Positions 23,898-31,324 of a stretch of 64,000 nt of DNA are shown piece by piece. A model generated the notes under the pieces. It saw only the letters and a program-made list of their open reading frames with translations, did no database searches and had not been told where the DNA came from. This DNA comes from Gammaproteobacteria bacterium. Lineage in GTDB: Bacteria; Pseudomonadota; Gammaproteobacteria; Pseudomonadales; Pseudohongiellaceae. The DNA is taken from positions 248,001 through 312,000 of the forward strand of contig PALV01000002.1 in assembly GCA_002706685.1 (NCBI GenBank). Reading direction: 5' to 3'. How positions within the stretch are numbered: position 1 is the first letter of the stretch; the number at the start of each line of letters is the position of its first letter. The position numbers and the translations under genes are program-made.

Positions 23898-24417
23898 GTT
23901 GTTCGGGGCAAAGTGGCTGAAGCAGTACGGCGACACGGATAGTCCAGCATTCGATACGTGGTCCCGGTTCCTGAGTGACCTGAGTGCAGAGCAGATCAAG
24001 CGCGGATTCGTAAACATGCTCCGATCATTCCAGGAGGGTAAGCCGCGGTACTTGCCTGACGCGACTGAATTCAGAGATTTTTGCATTGATCTTCGATCGT
24101 ATGGTTTGCCCGCAGTAAACGCTGCCTACCGGGAGGCCTGCTTAGCACCATCACCAAAGCATAAACACAAGTGGAGCCATCCAGCCGTGTTTCATGCAGG
24201 CGTAGCAACAGGCTGGTTTGAGCTGCATTCGTTCCCGACTGATCAGATTTTCCCAGTGTTTGAGCGGAACTATTCGGAGCTTTGCCGGCGCGTACTGTCT
24301 GGCGAGGACATCACTGTGCCAGTGCCGAAAGCACTACCAGAGACTGTCAGTGTGGTGTTGACACCTGAGCAGAACCAAGAGCGCATGGCATCACTACGGG
24401 AGAGCTTGGGGGTATGA
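23731..24417 (+). CDS. P-like replication protein (helicase-loader candidate)
   Basis: A 228-residue protein resembling lambda P-type replication proteins: MVDLWDRMGELFGAKW, then LSAEQIKRGFVNML and a KPRYLPDATEFRDFC segment matching the P-family PxxPxEF region. It is thought to bring host DnaB helicase to the initiator. I prefer ATG 23731 with GAGAAGGAAAACG ahead, which gives a 167-bp overlap with the previous gene; ATG 23851 would shorten the overlap but discard a well-placed ribosome site. Confidence 0.75.
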   Translation: MRTAADLVTPIREASQSNRPLAGLTQLQSVDARTSSKSTAMEQELAMVDLWDRMGELFGAKWLKQYGDTDSPAFDTWSRFLSDLSAEQIKRGFVNMLRSFQEGKPRYLPDATEFRDFCIDLRSYGLPAVNAAYREACLAPSPKHKHKWSHPAVFHAGVATGWFELHSFPTDQIFPVFERNYSELCRRVLSGEDITVPVPKALPETVSVVLTPEQNQERMASLRESLGV

Positions 24418-24581
24418 CAATTCAGGAAGTAACCAATCGTGCTGTTCAGCGCTGGGAATCTGAAAAACGGATCCCGTTGCCGGAAGTAGAGCTGATCAGC
24501 GCTGACCGTATGGAGACACCGCCCACTGGAGAACGCGTCGCCGATCGCTGGAATATCAATCACGGGGGCATTGCTGGTTGA
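24414..24581 (+). CDS. Short nin-region protein (55 aa)
   Basis: A 55-residue frame (MTIQEVTNRAVQRWESEK at the start) whose ATG overlaps the preceding stop by 4 nt and whose stop shares a base with the next ATG. That packing is the main support. No family recognised. Confidence 0.55.
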   Translation: MTIQEVTNRAVQRWESEKRIPLPEVELISADRMETPPTGERVADRWNINHGGIAG

Positions 24582-25066
24582 TGGCCGAAATGCTGCTCAA
24601 AAAGTGCGGCGGGATGTACGCGCCATACGGTGATAAGTCCAAGCAGGCATTCCGAAAGATCCCGCTCGGCCAGGTCATGCGCTGCGAAGTCAAAGCAGAG
24701 GCAACCGGCACGGTGCCAATGCTTCGTACATGGCGTGGCTGGATGAATGAGACTGCCAGGCACATGGCCCACATGGGATGCACAATGCCGTTATACATCG
24801 ACAGCCAGGGCAACCCTCGCGGCAGTCGACCATTTAACGCCGATGACGCTCACGAGCTTTTCACGATCAAGTGGCTCGGTGTTGATGAGGATGGCCGGCG
24901 CTACAGCTGGTCAATAAGTCAAAACCCCGACGTTACCCTCGCGCCGAAATCGAAACGGCTTTACGCAATGGAAAAACATGCACAGTGGTGCGCGGAGCGG
25001 GGAATCAAGATCACCATACCGCGCAGGGGTGAATATATCGATGGCTTGCTGGAGCAGGAGCAATGA
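24581..25066 (+). CDS. Unrecognised nin-region protein (161 aa)
   Basis: A 161-residue protein with MLLKKCGGMYAPYGDKSKQA, GQVMRCEVK and a helical end (YAMEKHAQWCAERGIKI). The position and general layout (a short strand, then MRCEV, then an RTWRGWMNE helix) recall DUF1367 or NinB-like recombination proteins in other lambdoid phages, but I cannot assign it. It overlaps the next gene by 4 nt. Confidence 0.65.
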   Translation: MAEMLLKKCGGMYAPYGDKSKQAFRKIPLGQVMRCEVKAEATGTVPMLRTWRGWMNETARHMAHMGCTMPLYIDSQGNPRGSRPFNADDAHELFTIKWLGVDEDGRRYSWSISQNPDVTLAPKSKRLYAMEKHAQWCAERGIKITIPRRGEYIDGLLEQEQ

Positions 25067-25365
25067 TACGAAGCAAGAAAATCACTGACGCTGCCCGTGG
25101 GCAGCAGTGCCTGATCAACATCGCAGGTGTGTGCAACTACGACCCGGAGACTGCGGTGTTTTGTCATTTTCCGGATGAGTCACACGGCACATCACTCAAG
25201 TCCGACGACATATCAGGTGGCTTTGGCTGCAGCGACTGCCATGACGTTGTTGATGGCCGGGTAAAGTCTGATGAATGGCGGGCCCACAAGTTGTTTTACA
25301 TGCGCAGAGCGCAGACTCGCACGATCAGGGCGCTATTTGAAATGGGAGTTATTCAGATCGTATGA
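25063..25365 (+). CDS. DUF1364/YbcO-like nuclease
   Basis: A 100-residue protein of the YbcO (DUF1364) family: DAARGQQCLINIAGVCN, AVFCHFP and GCSDCHDVVDGR provide the conserved Cys/His residues of a treble-clef HNH-like nuclease. Family members occur in the nin region of lambdoid phages. Overlaps of 4 nt on both sides. Confidence 0.82.
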   Translation: MIRSKKITDAARGQQCLINIAGVCNYDPETAVFCHFPDESHGTSLKSDDISGGFGCSDCHDVVDGRVKSDEWRAHKLFYMRRAQTRTIRALFEMGVIQIV

Positions 25366-25601
25366 GCTGGAAAAAGCTCACACCCAGCCTGGCAGAGCAT
25401 ACGAACGGGAACTGGGTCTGGAAGGTGGGTGACAGGTACGAGGTTTGGCTCAGGATCAATGGTTATTTGCGGTACGCAGGGATAACGGATAGCAAAGAAG
25501 TGGCCGCCCGGGTAGCAGGCGAGAACATGCTACAGGTTTTCAGTAGCGGAGTGGTGTTTCAGAGTTTGGACGAATGGTTGGCGAAGCATGAGAGTCAGTG
25601 A
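25362..25601 (+). CDS. Unrecognised 79-aa protein
   Basis: A 79-residue protein that looks like a single beta-hairpin plus helix unit (GNWVWKVGDRYEVWLRING, then SKEVAARVAGENM). No family recognised. It overlaps YbcO-like and DUF1064-like genes by 4 and 14 nt, supporting a real gene. Confidence 0.6.
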   Translation: MSWKKLTPSLAEHTNGNWVWKVGDRYEVWLRINGYLRYAGITDSKEVAARVAGENMLQVFSSGVVFQSLDEWLAKHESQ

Positions 25602-25995
25602 GGAATGGTTCAAGGAGAAATTCGGGACACTGCCAGAGCGCGGCAAGGTGTTCCGGCCTGAGCGCGCCCCGAAAAAACACAAGTACGGTGCTAAGGCCAC
25701 TGGTGAATATGCTTCAAAAAAAGAGGCCAAGCGTGCCCAGGATCTGAAGGCCATGCAGAAAGCCGGCATGATCCTCAAGTTACGCGAGCAAGTGAAATAC
25801 GAGCTAATACCAAGCCAGCGGGGATCCGATGGAAAGGTGGTCGAACGAGCCGTAAGCTACACGGCCGATTTTGTTTATGAGGATCGCGACGGCAACACGA
25901 TCGTTGAGGATGCGAAGGGTGTGCGGACACAGCAATACATCATCCGCCGAAAACTCATGTTGTGGATCCATGGAATCAAGGTGGTGGAAGTATGA
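25588..25995 (+). CDS. DUF1064-like endonuclease
   Basis: A 135-residue protein recognised as the DUF1064 phage nuclease type: HKYGAKATGEYASKKEAKRAQDLK, LREQVKYELIP, SYTADFVYEDRDGN and VEDAKGVRT carry the E...D...E-x-K arrangement of restriction-endonuclease-like folds. In other phages it takes the place of the Holliday-junction resolvase RusA. It sits just before the antiterminator candidate. Confidence 0.82.
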   Translation: MRVSEEWFKEKFGTLPERGKVFRPERAPKKHKYGAKATGEYASKKEAKRAQDLKAMQKAGMILKLREQVKYELIPSQRGSDGKVVERAVSYTADFVYEDRDGNTIVEDAKGVRTQQYIIRRKLMLWIHGIKVVEV

Positions 25996-26456
25996 CGAAA
26001 GAAGAAAAATTAGAGATCGATCGCCTGGTATCCATCTACCTCAACGGCCTGATGAGTGTTAGCAATGACGCTGGGTGGGAAGGGATGGGTCTACTGGACC
26101 GCCTGATTACCTTCAAGGGGCAGCCGCCGCCCCCAACTGGCAACGACCAGAGCAACCTATCGATGATCATTGCCGTCAGACTGTTACGCGAGCAGCACAA
26201 AGAATTCCCACTGATAGCCGCGGCAATGCGCGTGCTACAGAAACGGCACTGGGATCAGGCCATTGCCTTGTGTGCCAGAAACTACTATCTCGGATTTTGC
26301 GCGTGGACCGGAAAGACCTACACGGACGAGGCCAGAGCCAGTGAAATCAATATGGATATGAACCTGTATCGGTACAACCTGCAGAAAGGCTATTTCAGCC
26401 TTCAGTCAGAGCTGGAAGTCGCTCGAATGTACCGGCAAATGTTTGATGCCGCATAG
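25992..26456 (+). CDS. Probable late antiterminator (Q-like)
   Basis: A 154-residue protein in the Q position: last gene of the early rightward operon, its ATG overlapping the nuclease stop by 4 nt, and immediately followed by a promoter and a terminator as lambda Q is by pR' and tR'. The C-terminal part (DEARASEINMDMNLYRYNLQKG) resembles the HTH-like end of small Q proteins. Sequence similarity is weak, so the call rests mainly on context. Confidence 0.6.
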   Translation: MTKEEKLEIDRLVSIYLNGLMSVSNDAGWEGMGLLDRLITFKGQPPPPTGNDQSNLSMIIAVRLLREQHKEFPLIAAAMRVLQKRHWDQAIALCARNYYLGFCAWTGKTYTDEARASEINMDMNLYRYNLQKGYFSLQSELEVARMYRQMFDAA

Positions 26457-26469
26457 CTGCAGAAAAAGT

Positions 26470-26510
26470 TTGACAAGAATCTTCTCATAAAATACAGTGG
26501 TTTCTGTATT
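26470..26510 (+). promoter_or_regulatory. Candidate late promoter with dyad
   Basis: TTGACA (26470-26475), 17-bp spacer and TACAGT (26493-26498). The -10 lies in a perfect dyad AATACAG-N6-CTGTATT (26491-26510). A terminator follows about 30 bp downstream. Together with the gene before it this is the expected target of Q-type antitermination. Confidence 0.65.
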
Positions 26511-26532
26511 GTGGAACAAATGCCCCTTACTG

Positions 26533-26556
26533 AAACCCGCTTCGGCGGGTTTTTGC
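26533..26556 (+). terminator. Terminator just after the late promoter (tR'-like)
   Basis: AACCCGC-TTCG-GCGGGTT (26534-26551) followed by a T run: a strong UUCG-capped intrinsic terminator. A transcript from the promoter at 26470-26498 would end after some 50 nt unless antiterminated. Confidence 0.88.
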
Positions 26557-26594
26557 GTTTCTAGGGTTTGAGTTTAACTACCGGAGACCATTGT

Positions 26595-26852
26595 ATGAAA
26601 ATCTCATACCACCTGATTTTCCTGCCCATCACTATGTTCATGCGGTTTTTTGTCGCCGTTGAGAGCGTCGGCAAAACCCTGATTGAATCGGTGCCGCCCA
26701 CAGTCGAACACGCTGTTGATACCATTGTCGCTGCCGCTCACGCAGCCAAGAAGGTGACGACATGCGCTGTGCGAAAAATGCCGCGATTGCGGACATCTAC
26801 GGCCGCCGATCATGTTGCGATGCTGAGGTCCAGGGGCTACTCGCCAGCCTGA
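26595..26852 (+). CDS. Small membrane-associated lysis-region protein
   Basis: An 85-residue protein with an N-terminal hydrophobic segment (YHLIFLPITMFMRFFVAVE) and a basic C-terminus. The ATG has GGAG eight bases upstream. It lies between two intrinsic terminators at the start of the late region. It could be a holin, an antiholin or another small membrane protein; not recognised. Confidence 0.6.
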   Translation: MKISYHLIFLPITMFMRFFVAVESVGKTLIESVPPTVEHAVDTIVAAAHAAKKVTTCAVRKMPRLRTSTAADHVAMLRSRGYSPA

Positions 26853-26878
26853 GCCTGACTACACTTATAACTCCTTTT

Positions 26879-26902
26879 AAACCGCCTTCGGGCGGTTTTT
26901 TT
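26879..26902 (+). terminator. Second UUCG-capped terminator
   Basis: ACCGCC-TTCG-GGCGGT (26881-26896) followed by seven T residues. Same style as the terminator at 26533. It separates the small membrane protein from the holin candidate; late transcription must read through it, again pointing to antitermination. Confidence 0.88.
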
Positions 26903-26921
26903 ATATCCACAAGGAAGCCGC

Positions 26922-27182
26922 ATGGAGCTTGACCCCCAGCACGTCATCAATCTTCTGTTTACCGCTGTTGGTGCTCTTGGCGGGTGGGTTTTAAATAATC
27001 TTCGCCAGTCCATTAACAACCTGTTGGCTCAGGACGCTGCCCTTACCGAAAAAGTGCAGAAAATCGAGGTATTGGTCGTGGGCGATTACGTTAAGCGGAC
27101 AGAAATGGACAGCCTCGGCGCTGCCATATTTGCCAAACTAGACCGGATCGAGAATAAGCTCGACAAAAAGGCGGACAAGTGA
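26922..27182 (+). CDS. Membrane plus coiled-coil protein, holin candidate
   Basis: An 86-residue protein with one N-terminal hydrophobic helix (VINLLFTAVGALGGWVL) and a charged C-terminal coiled coil (AAIFAKLDRIENKLDKKAD). This layout recurs directly before endolysin genes in many phages and is usually called a putative holin. AAGGAAG precedes the ATG. Its stop overlaps the endolysin GTG by 4 nt. Confidence 0.65.
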   Translation: MELDPQHVINLLFTAVGALGGWVLNNLRQSINNLLAQDAALTEKVQKIEVLVVGDYVKRTEMDSLGAAIFAKLDRIENKLDKKADK

Positions 27183-27658
27183 GCCCGGTCCGTGCAATAG
27201 ACATACTGATCGCTGCTTTGACGATATACGGCGAAGCGCGGGGTTGTTCGCAGCATGGCCGCCTGGCCGTGGCCCACACAATTATCAACCGCGCCAAGGA
27301 AAGAAAATACTGGGGGATGGCCAGAAGCACTGGGCACCCAGATCACAGCTTGGCAGCAGTTTGTCTGCGCGCCTGGCAGTACAGTGTTTGGAATGAGTCT
27401 GACCCGAACAGGCTGAAACTGGAAGCTCTCCGGGAAGAATATGAACGCGCAATCGAAGATATTCATTGCCGTAACTCCCTGAAGGCACTTATAGACGCGC
27501 TGGATGGGCATGAGCCGGATCCGACTGATGGCGCCACACATTACCTGACGCAACAAGCACACGAAAAAGCGCTCAGATCAGACCGCGATCACTGGTCAAA
27601 AGGCCGCGACTACCACCTGCAAATCGGAAGTCATCGGTTTTTCAAGGGCGTTGCGTAA
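27179..27658 (+). CDS. SleB-type cell-wall hydrolase (endolysin)
   Basis: A 159-residue hydrolase of the SleB/Hydrolase_2 type: TIYGEARGCSQHGRLAVAHTI carries the catalytic Glu region, followed by VCLRAWQYSVWN and THYLTQQAHEK, a typical series. It lacks an evident signal peptide, so it needs the holin for access to the wall. The GTG start overlaps the preceding stop by 4 nt. The next gene starts at its last base. Confidence 0.85.
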   Translation: MSPVRAIDILIAALTIYGEARGCSQHGRLAVAHTIINRAKERKYWGMARSTGHPDHSLAAVCLRAWQYSVWNESDPNRLKLEALREEYERAIEDIHCRNSLKALIDALDGHEPDPTDGATHYLTQQAHEKALRSDRDHWSKGRDYHLQIGSHRFFKGVA

Positions 27659-28374
27659 TGCCCAACTTCCGTATGCTGATCGACATCGCCACGCTCTGTA
27701 GGGATGTTTACCAGCATACGCCTCTGACCGATAAGCTTGGCATCATTGGGATGCACGACTTCAGCAACGGCCACGATTACGGATGCGCATACATATCCGA
27801 TGACACGATCTACTTTGTTGTCCGGGGCACAGACGATCGGCACGACTGGCGCAGCAACTTCAAGTTTGTGAAGCGCAAAGAGTGGTACGGGATCAAAGCC
27901 CATCGTGGTTTCGTCCAGGGCGCGCAGAGCATGCAGGAAGATATGCTCGAAGTGCTGGAGAAGTACCCAGAGCTCAATGTGGTATTCGCCGGCCATAGTC
28001 GAGGCGGCGCCATCGCATTGCTGCTGGCGATCGCGGCTGAATTTCACTACCCAGGACGATCATCAAGGGTAATCACCTACGGCCAGCCAAGAGTCAGCAC
28101 CAGGGCGCAGATCCGGCAGGCATACCACGGCCCGTACCTGCGAGTGGAGAACGGCAGCGACATTGTGTGCCGCTATCCCAAGATTGGTTACAACCACGGC
28201 GGCACGTTGCTCTATATCACCAACAGAGGTTATTTCAAGACCAATCCCGGCGCGCTGACAAGGTTCGGCGATCGGTTGTTCACGCTCCGTCAGCGCAAAA
28301 GCGATCACGACCTGACGGACTACATTCAGGAGCTTGCACTATGCGAAATCGCGCAGCTGTCATTGTCGCCCTGA
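27658..28374 (+). CDS. Class-3 lipase-like alpha/beta hydrolase
   Basis: A 238-residue lipase_3-type hydrolase. FAGHSRGGAIALLLA holds the nucleophile S114 in a GxSxG elbow; YFVVRGTDD is the family oxyanion region; ENGSDIVCRYP and SDHDLTDYI supply the Asp and His. It lies between the endolysin and a lipoprotein in the lysis cassette, so it may attack membrane lipids at lysis. No signal peptide is visible. Alternative: a lipid-modifying early protein; context favours lysis. Confidence 0.85.
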   Translation: MPNFRMLIDIATLCRDVYQHTPLTDKLGIIGMHDFSNGHDYGCAYISDDTIYFVVRGTDDRHDWRSNFKFVKRKEWYGIKAHRGFVQGAQSMQEDMLEVLEKYPELNVVFAGHSRGGAIALLLAIAAEFHYPGRSSRVITYGQPRVSTRAQIRQAYHGPYLRVENGSDIVCRYPKIGYNHGGTLLYITNRGYFKTNPGALTRFGDRLFTLRQRKSDHDLTDYIQELALCEIAQLSLSP

Positions 28375-28661
28375 TCCTGTTCCTCACAGGATGCGCAGCG
28401 CTTCAGTCAACCAACGTCCCAGAGACAATCGCGGTCGGCTACCTGACCATCGAAACGATTGCGGACACGGCCGCTGACTCTGACATGAGCCAAGAGCGCC
28501 GGGATCGGCTCAGGAAGGTACTGCAGCAGGCAAAGAATGCCCTGGACGATGCAACAGAGGTTTATGCGGCAGGATTTGAAGGTCAGGCCCGATCAATACT
28601 CAGTAGGGTCACAGAGCTATTACAAACGGCACAGGAGATCGTAAGCGATGGACGCAATTAA
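28341..28661 (+). CDS. Lipoprotein of the lysis cassette (spanin-like candidate)
   Basis: A 106-residue protein with signal sequence and lipobox (VALILFLTGCAAL) then a helical, charged region (SQERRDRLRKVLQQAKNAL). Starting at ATG 28341 it overlaps the lipase end by 34 bp. An outer-membrane lipoprotein embedded near endolysin genes is typical of o-spanins, but it is longer and more helical than most, and no i-spanin partner was identified. Confidence 0.7.
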   Translation: MRNRAAVIVALILFLTGCAALQSTNVPETIAVGYLTIETIADTAADSDMSQERRDRLRKVLQQAKNALDDATEVYAAGFEGQARSILSRVTELLQTAQEIVSDGRN

Positions 28662-28830
28662 GGTCATTCAGCTGATCAACCTGGCACTGGATCTGGCAGC
28701 TGATGCGCACATCAACATCCAGAAGCTGCAGGCGCTGCGCGCACAGGCAGATGCAGAGCAGCGACAGATAACTTCCGACGAACTGCGAGCCCTGGCAGAT
28801 GATGCCCAGGACGCAATCGACAGACTTTGA
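28648..28830 (+). CDS. Small helical protein before the phage tRNA
   Basis: A 60-residue helical protein (IQLINLALDLAADAHINIQK). It overlaps the lipoprotein gene by 14 nt. The last base of its stop codon directly abuts the first base of the tRNA, so the mRNA must be cut or terminated there. No family recognised. Confidence 0.6.
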   Translation: MDAIKVIQLINLALDLAADAHINIQKLQALRAQADAEQRQITSDELRALADDAQDAIDRL

Positions 28831-29501
28831 CGCAGGGTAGATCAGTGGCAGATCGCAGGACTCATAATCCAGAGGTCGCCGGTTCGAGTCCGGCCCCTGC
28901 AACCAAACAAAAAACTACTCCGCTTACACCTGCTCAGGAGACATTTTGCCAGCAGGTTGTACTCAATGGCGGAGACCAGAGCGCGGCATACCGTATCGCT
29001 TACCCTAATTCATTGAAATGGAAGGGTAATTCCATACATGTTAAGGCAAGCCAGCTAAATGCTACCGATAAGGTTCAGATAAGGATCAAGGAGCTTCAGG
29101 CCAAAGTCGCAGAGCTGGCTGAAAAGAAGTTCGAGATCGATGCTGATTACGTCCTTCGCCGGCACCATGAGATCGACACGATGGATGCTGCCGACATTCT
29201 CGATGATGACGGCGACGTGTTACCGATTCGCCAATGGCCGAAGGTCTGGCGACAAAGCATATCGGGCATTGAGATATCTGAACTGAAGGCGGGCAAGGGC
29301 GATCAGGATACCCTGATCAGCGTCCTGAAGAAAATTAAGTGGCCCGACAAGATCCGCAACCTGGAGCTGTTGGGCAAGCACGTTTCAGTCAATGCCTACC
29401 GTGAGCAGGTCGGCATATCGGATCCAAAGGGCAGGCCCCTACAATCGCCAACGTGGGAGCTTGTGCCAGTAGCGGCATCGCCTCGTGAAAGTCAGGGTTA
29501 A
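28827..29501 (+). CDS. Terminase small subunit, frame begins in the tRNA
   Basis: The conserved part, LTPAQETFCQQVVLNGGDQSAA and GNSIHVKASQLNATDKVQIRI, is a Terminase_2-type small subunit, which recognises the packaging site. The frame has no ATG before this; the only in-frame starts are TTG 28827 and GTG 28845, the second inside the tRNA, and translation through the tRNA gives a segment like NPEVAGSSPAPATK. So either the protein begins with tRNA-encoded residues or a non-standard start after the tRNA is used. Coordinates give the longest form (224 aa). Overlaps terL by 17 bp. Confidence 0.8.
   Translation: MTQGRSVADRRTHNPEVAGSSPAPATKQKTTPLTPAQETFCQQVVLNGGDQSAAYRIAYPNSLKWKGNSIHVKASQLNATDKVQIRIKELQAKVAELAEKKFEIDADYVLRRHHEIDTMDAADILDDDGDVLPIRQWPKVWRQSISGIEISELKAGKGDQDTLISVLKKIKWPDKIRNLELLGKHVSVNAYREQVGISDPKGRPLQSPTWELVPVAASPRESQG
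28831..28905 (+). tRNA. Phage tRNA with CAT anticodon, initiator (fMet)-like
   Basis: A 75-nt cloverleaf with CCA encoded. Acceptor arms CGCAGGG and CCCTGCA pair except for C1 and A72, the mismatch that marks bacterial initiator tRNA. The D arm is GATC-N7-GATC, the anticodon loop CTCATAA with CAT at 28863-28865, the T arm GCCGG-TTCGAGT-CCGGC. The anticodon stem is CAGGA/TCCAG with one A-A mismatch and lacks the run of three G-C pairs of the canonical initiator. It could instead be elongator Met or, if lysidinylated, Ile. Type inferred; tRNA itself is clear. Confidence 0.85.
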
Positions 29502-30954
29502 GATTCCGGAGAAGCTGCAGCGGCTTGTCCTGACGCCAAAGCGACTGAAACTTGCAATCGGTGGCCGCTCTGGTGGCAAGTCAATTGCCTTTGGGGATGT
29601 ATGGCTGCGCAAGTGCGAGGCAGGAGAAAGACTTTGTTGTGGTCGAGAGTTTCAGAACTCGATTGATGACTCTGTTCACTCCCAGCTTCGGAATCGTATA
29701 GCAACGCTCCAGCTTCAGGACTATCTGCATGCTGAAGCGTCACGGATTCGATCCCACAATGGCGGCGAGATCTTCTATCGCGGGTTGAGCAGGAATGTCA
29801 CCGGGTTTAAGTCGACGTTCGGAATCAAAGCGCTTTGGATTGAAGAGGCGCAAACGCTCTCCAGGGATACGATCGAGACGGTACTACCGACGATTCGCTC
29901 TGTTCCAGAGGATGAGTCAGCAGAAGATCCAGACCCTCCCGAAATCTGGATGAGCGCCAATAGGAAGGCCAGCAATGATGACTTTGCCAAGGCGTTTCTA
30001 AAGCCATACGAGAAGTACCTGTCCCGGTACGGCTTCTATGAGGATGACGAAATCATCATCGTAGAGATCAACTACCCGGACAATCCGTTCTTTCCCCCGG
30101 AAATGGAACAGCAACGACAGCGGGACAAGCGAATCATGCCTAGGGCGCGTTACGACCACGTTTGGGAAGGCAAATACTCCGACACAGTGGATAACGCGAT
30201 CATTCAGCCAGAGTGGTTTGATGCCTGCGTCGATGCCCATGTGAAGCTCGGCTGGAAGCCGCTGGGCCGTGAAACGATTAGTCATGACCCGTCAGACGGC
30301 GGCGATGCTGCAGCTTACGTCTACCGCAAAGGCAGCGTCATTCTGGCAATAGATGAAATGCCAGAAGGCACCGAGATCAATGATGCGATGGATTGGGCGA
30401 CAACGGCCGCCGAAGAGATCCGCGCAGATATGTTCATCTGGGATGGCGACGGAATGGGCGCAGGCCTCCGGGCCCAGGCGAAAAAGGCACTGTCTGGCAA
30501 GCAATGCCAGCTGAGCATGTTCAAGGGCTCACTCAGCCCCATGAACCCGAATCAGGTTTACCAGCCGATCGATGGGGAGCTGAAGAAGGCGGCTACCAAT
30601 GCCAACACGTTCAGCAATCAGCGCGCTCAGTTTTACTGGTTACTGAGAGACAGGATGTTTAAGACATACCTGGCCGTTGAGCGCGGCGAGTATCAAAACC
30701 CGGATGAAATGATCAGCTTTTCGTCATCGATTGAGCTGATCGACCAGCTCAGAGCAGAACTGTGCCGGATACCACGAATACCAGGCGGGCGCATTCAGAT
30801 CATGAGCAAGCCTGATATGAAATCGAAATTGAAGTTGGACAGCCCCAACCTTGCCGACTGCGTGATGATGTCCGAGTCGGCCGATTATGTCGCGGTTCAA
30901 AAATCCACAAGTACCGATTACGACTCACGCGGAAACTCAGCAGGGTGGACCTGA
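29485..30954 (+). CDS. terL: Terminase large subunit
   Basis: A 489-residue packaging motor. The ATPase part has Walker A GGRSGGKS (residues 26-33) and Walker B ALWIEEAQ; the nuclease part has HDPSDGGD, WDGDGMGAG and a final DSPNLADC aspartate, as in Terminase_3/6-type enzymes. GTG 29485 is in the small-subunit end and gives the full ATPase domain. It cuts concatemers and translocates DNA through the portal encoded nearby. Confidence 0.93.
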   Translation: MKVRVKIPEKLQRLVLTPKRLKLAIGGRSGGKSIAFGDVWLRKCEAGERLCCGREFQNSIDDSVHSQLRNRIATLQLQDYLHAEASRIRSHNGGEIFYRGLSRNVTGFKSTFGIKALWIEEAQTLSRDTIETVLPTIRSVPEDESAEDPDPPEIWMSANRKASNDDFAKAFLKPYEKYLSRYGFYEDDEIIIVEINYPDNPFFPPEMEQQRQRDKRIMPRARYDHVWEGKYSDTVDNAIIQPEWFDACVDAHVKLGWKPLGRETISHDPSDGGDAAAYVYRKGSVILAIDEMPEGTEINDAMDWATTAAEEIRADMFIWDGDGMGAGLRAQAKKALSGKQCQLSMFKGSLSPMNPNQVYQPIDGELKKAATNANTFSNQRAQFYWLLRDRMFKTYLAVERGEYQNPDEMISFSSSIELIDQLRAELCRIPRIPGGRIQIMSKPDMKSKLKLDSPNLADCVMMSESADYVAVQKSTSTDYDSRGNSAGWT

Positions 30955-30955
30955 T

Positions 30956-31324
30956 ATGGGCGTAGATTTGCGCAAGATGGACAAAGCAAGCCGGCAGTGG
31001 TTTCAGTACCTGGCTGAAGCTATCGAGCCTTTCAAGGCGGGCACTATGCCAAAGCCGAACCCGAACAACCGAGCAGAGGTCCGCATTAACGGCTGCCTGA
31101 TCGCACTGGGACAGGGTAAGGATGCCGGCAAGATTCGTTTCGGCTTTCTGGCCAAGGGCGACAACGTGGTTACGGTGGATATCGTGGTCCGCGACTTGCT
31201 GGCGGATCCAAAAGAGTACATAGGCAACACGCTCGAAGCCATCAATCAAGGCCTTGAGCAGATGAAAGGCGATGTTCGAATCATCGTCCCGACTTCCAAG
31301 ACTATCAATAAGGTTATTCATTGA
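30956..31324 (+). CDS. Unrecognised protein between terminase and portal
   Basis: A 122-residue protein with a beta-rich middle (GKIRFGFLAKGDNVVTVDIV). The ATG lies one base after the terL stop and its own stop shares a base with the portal ATG. No family recognised; its place suggests a head-assembly or packaging accessory. Confidence 0.65.
   Translation: MGVDLRKMDKASRQWFQYLAEAIEPFKAGTMPKPNPNNRAEVRINGCLIALGQGKDAGKIRFGFLAKGDNVVTVDIVVRDLLADPKEYIGNTLEAINQGLEQMKGDVRIIVPTSKTINKVIH

Noticed and set aside
26491..26510. LexA box at the late promoter
   Set aside because: The dyad reads ACAG-N-CTGT, the reverse polarity of a LexA site (CTGT-N8-ACAG).
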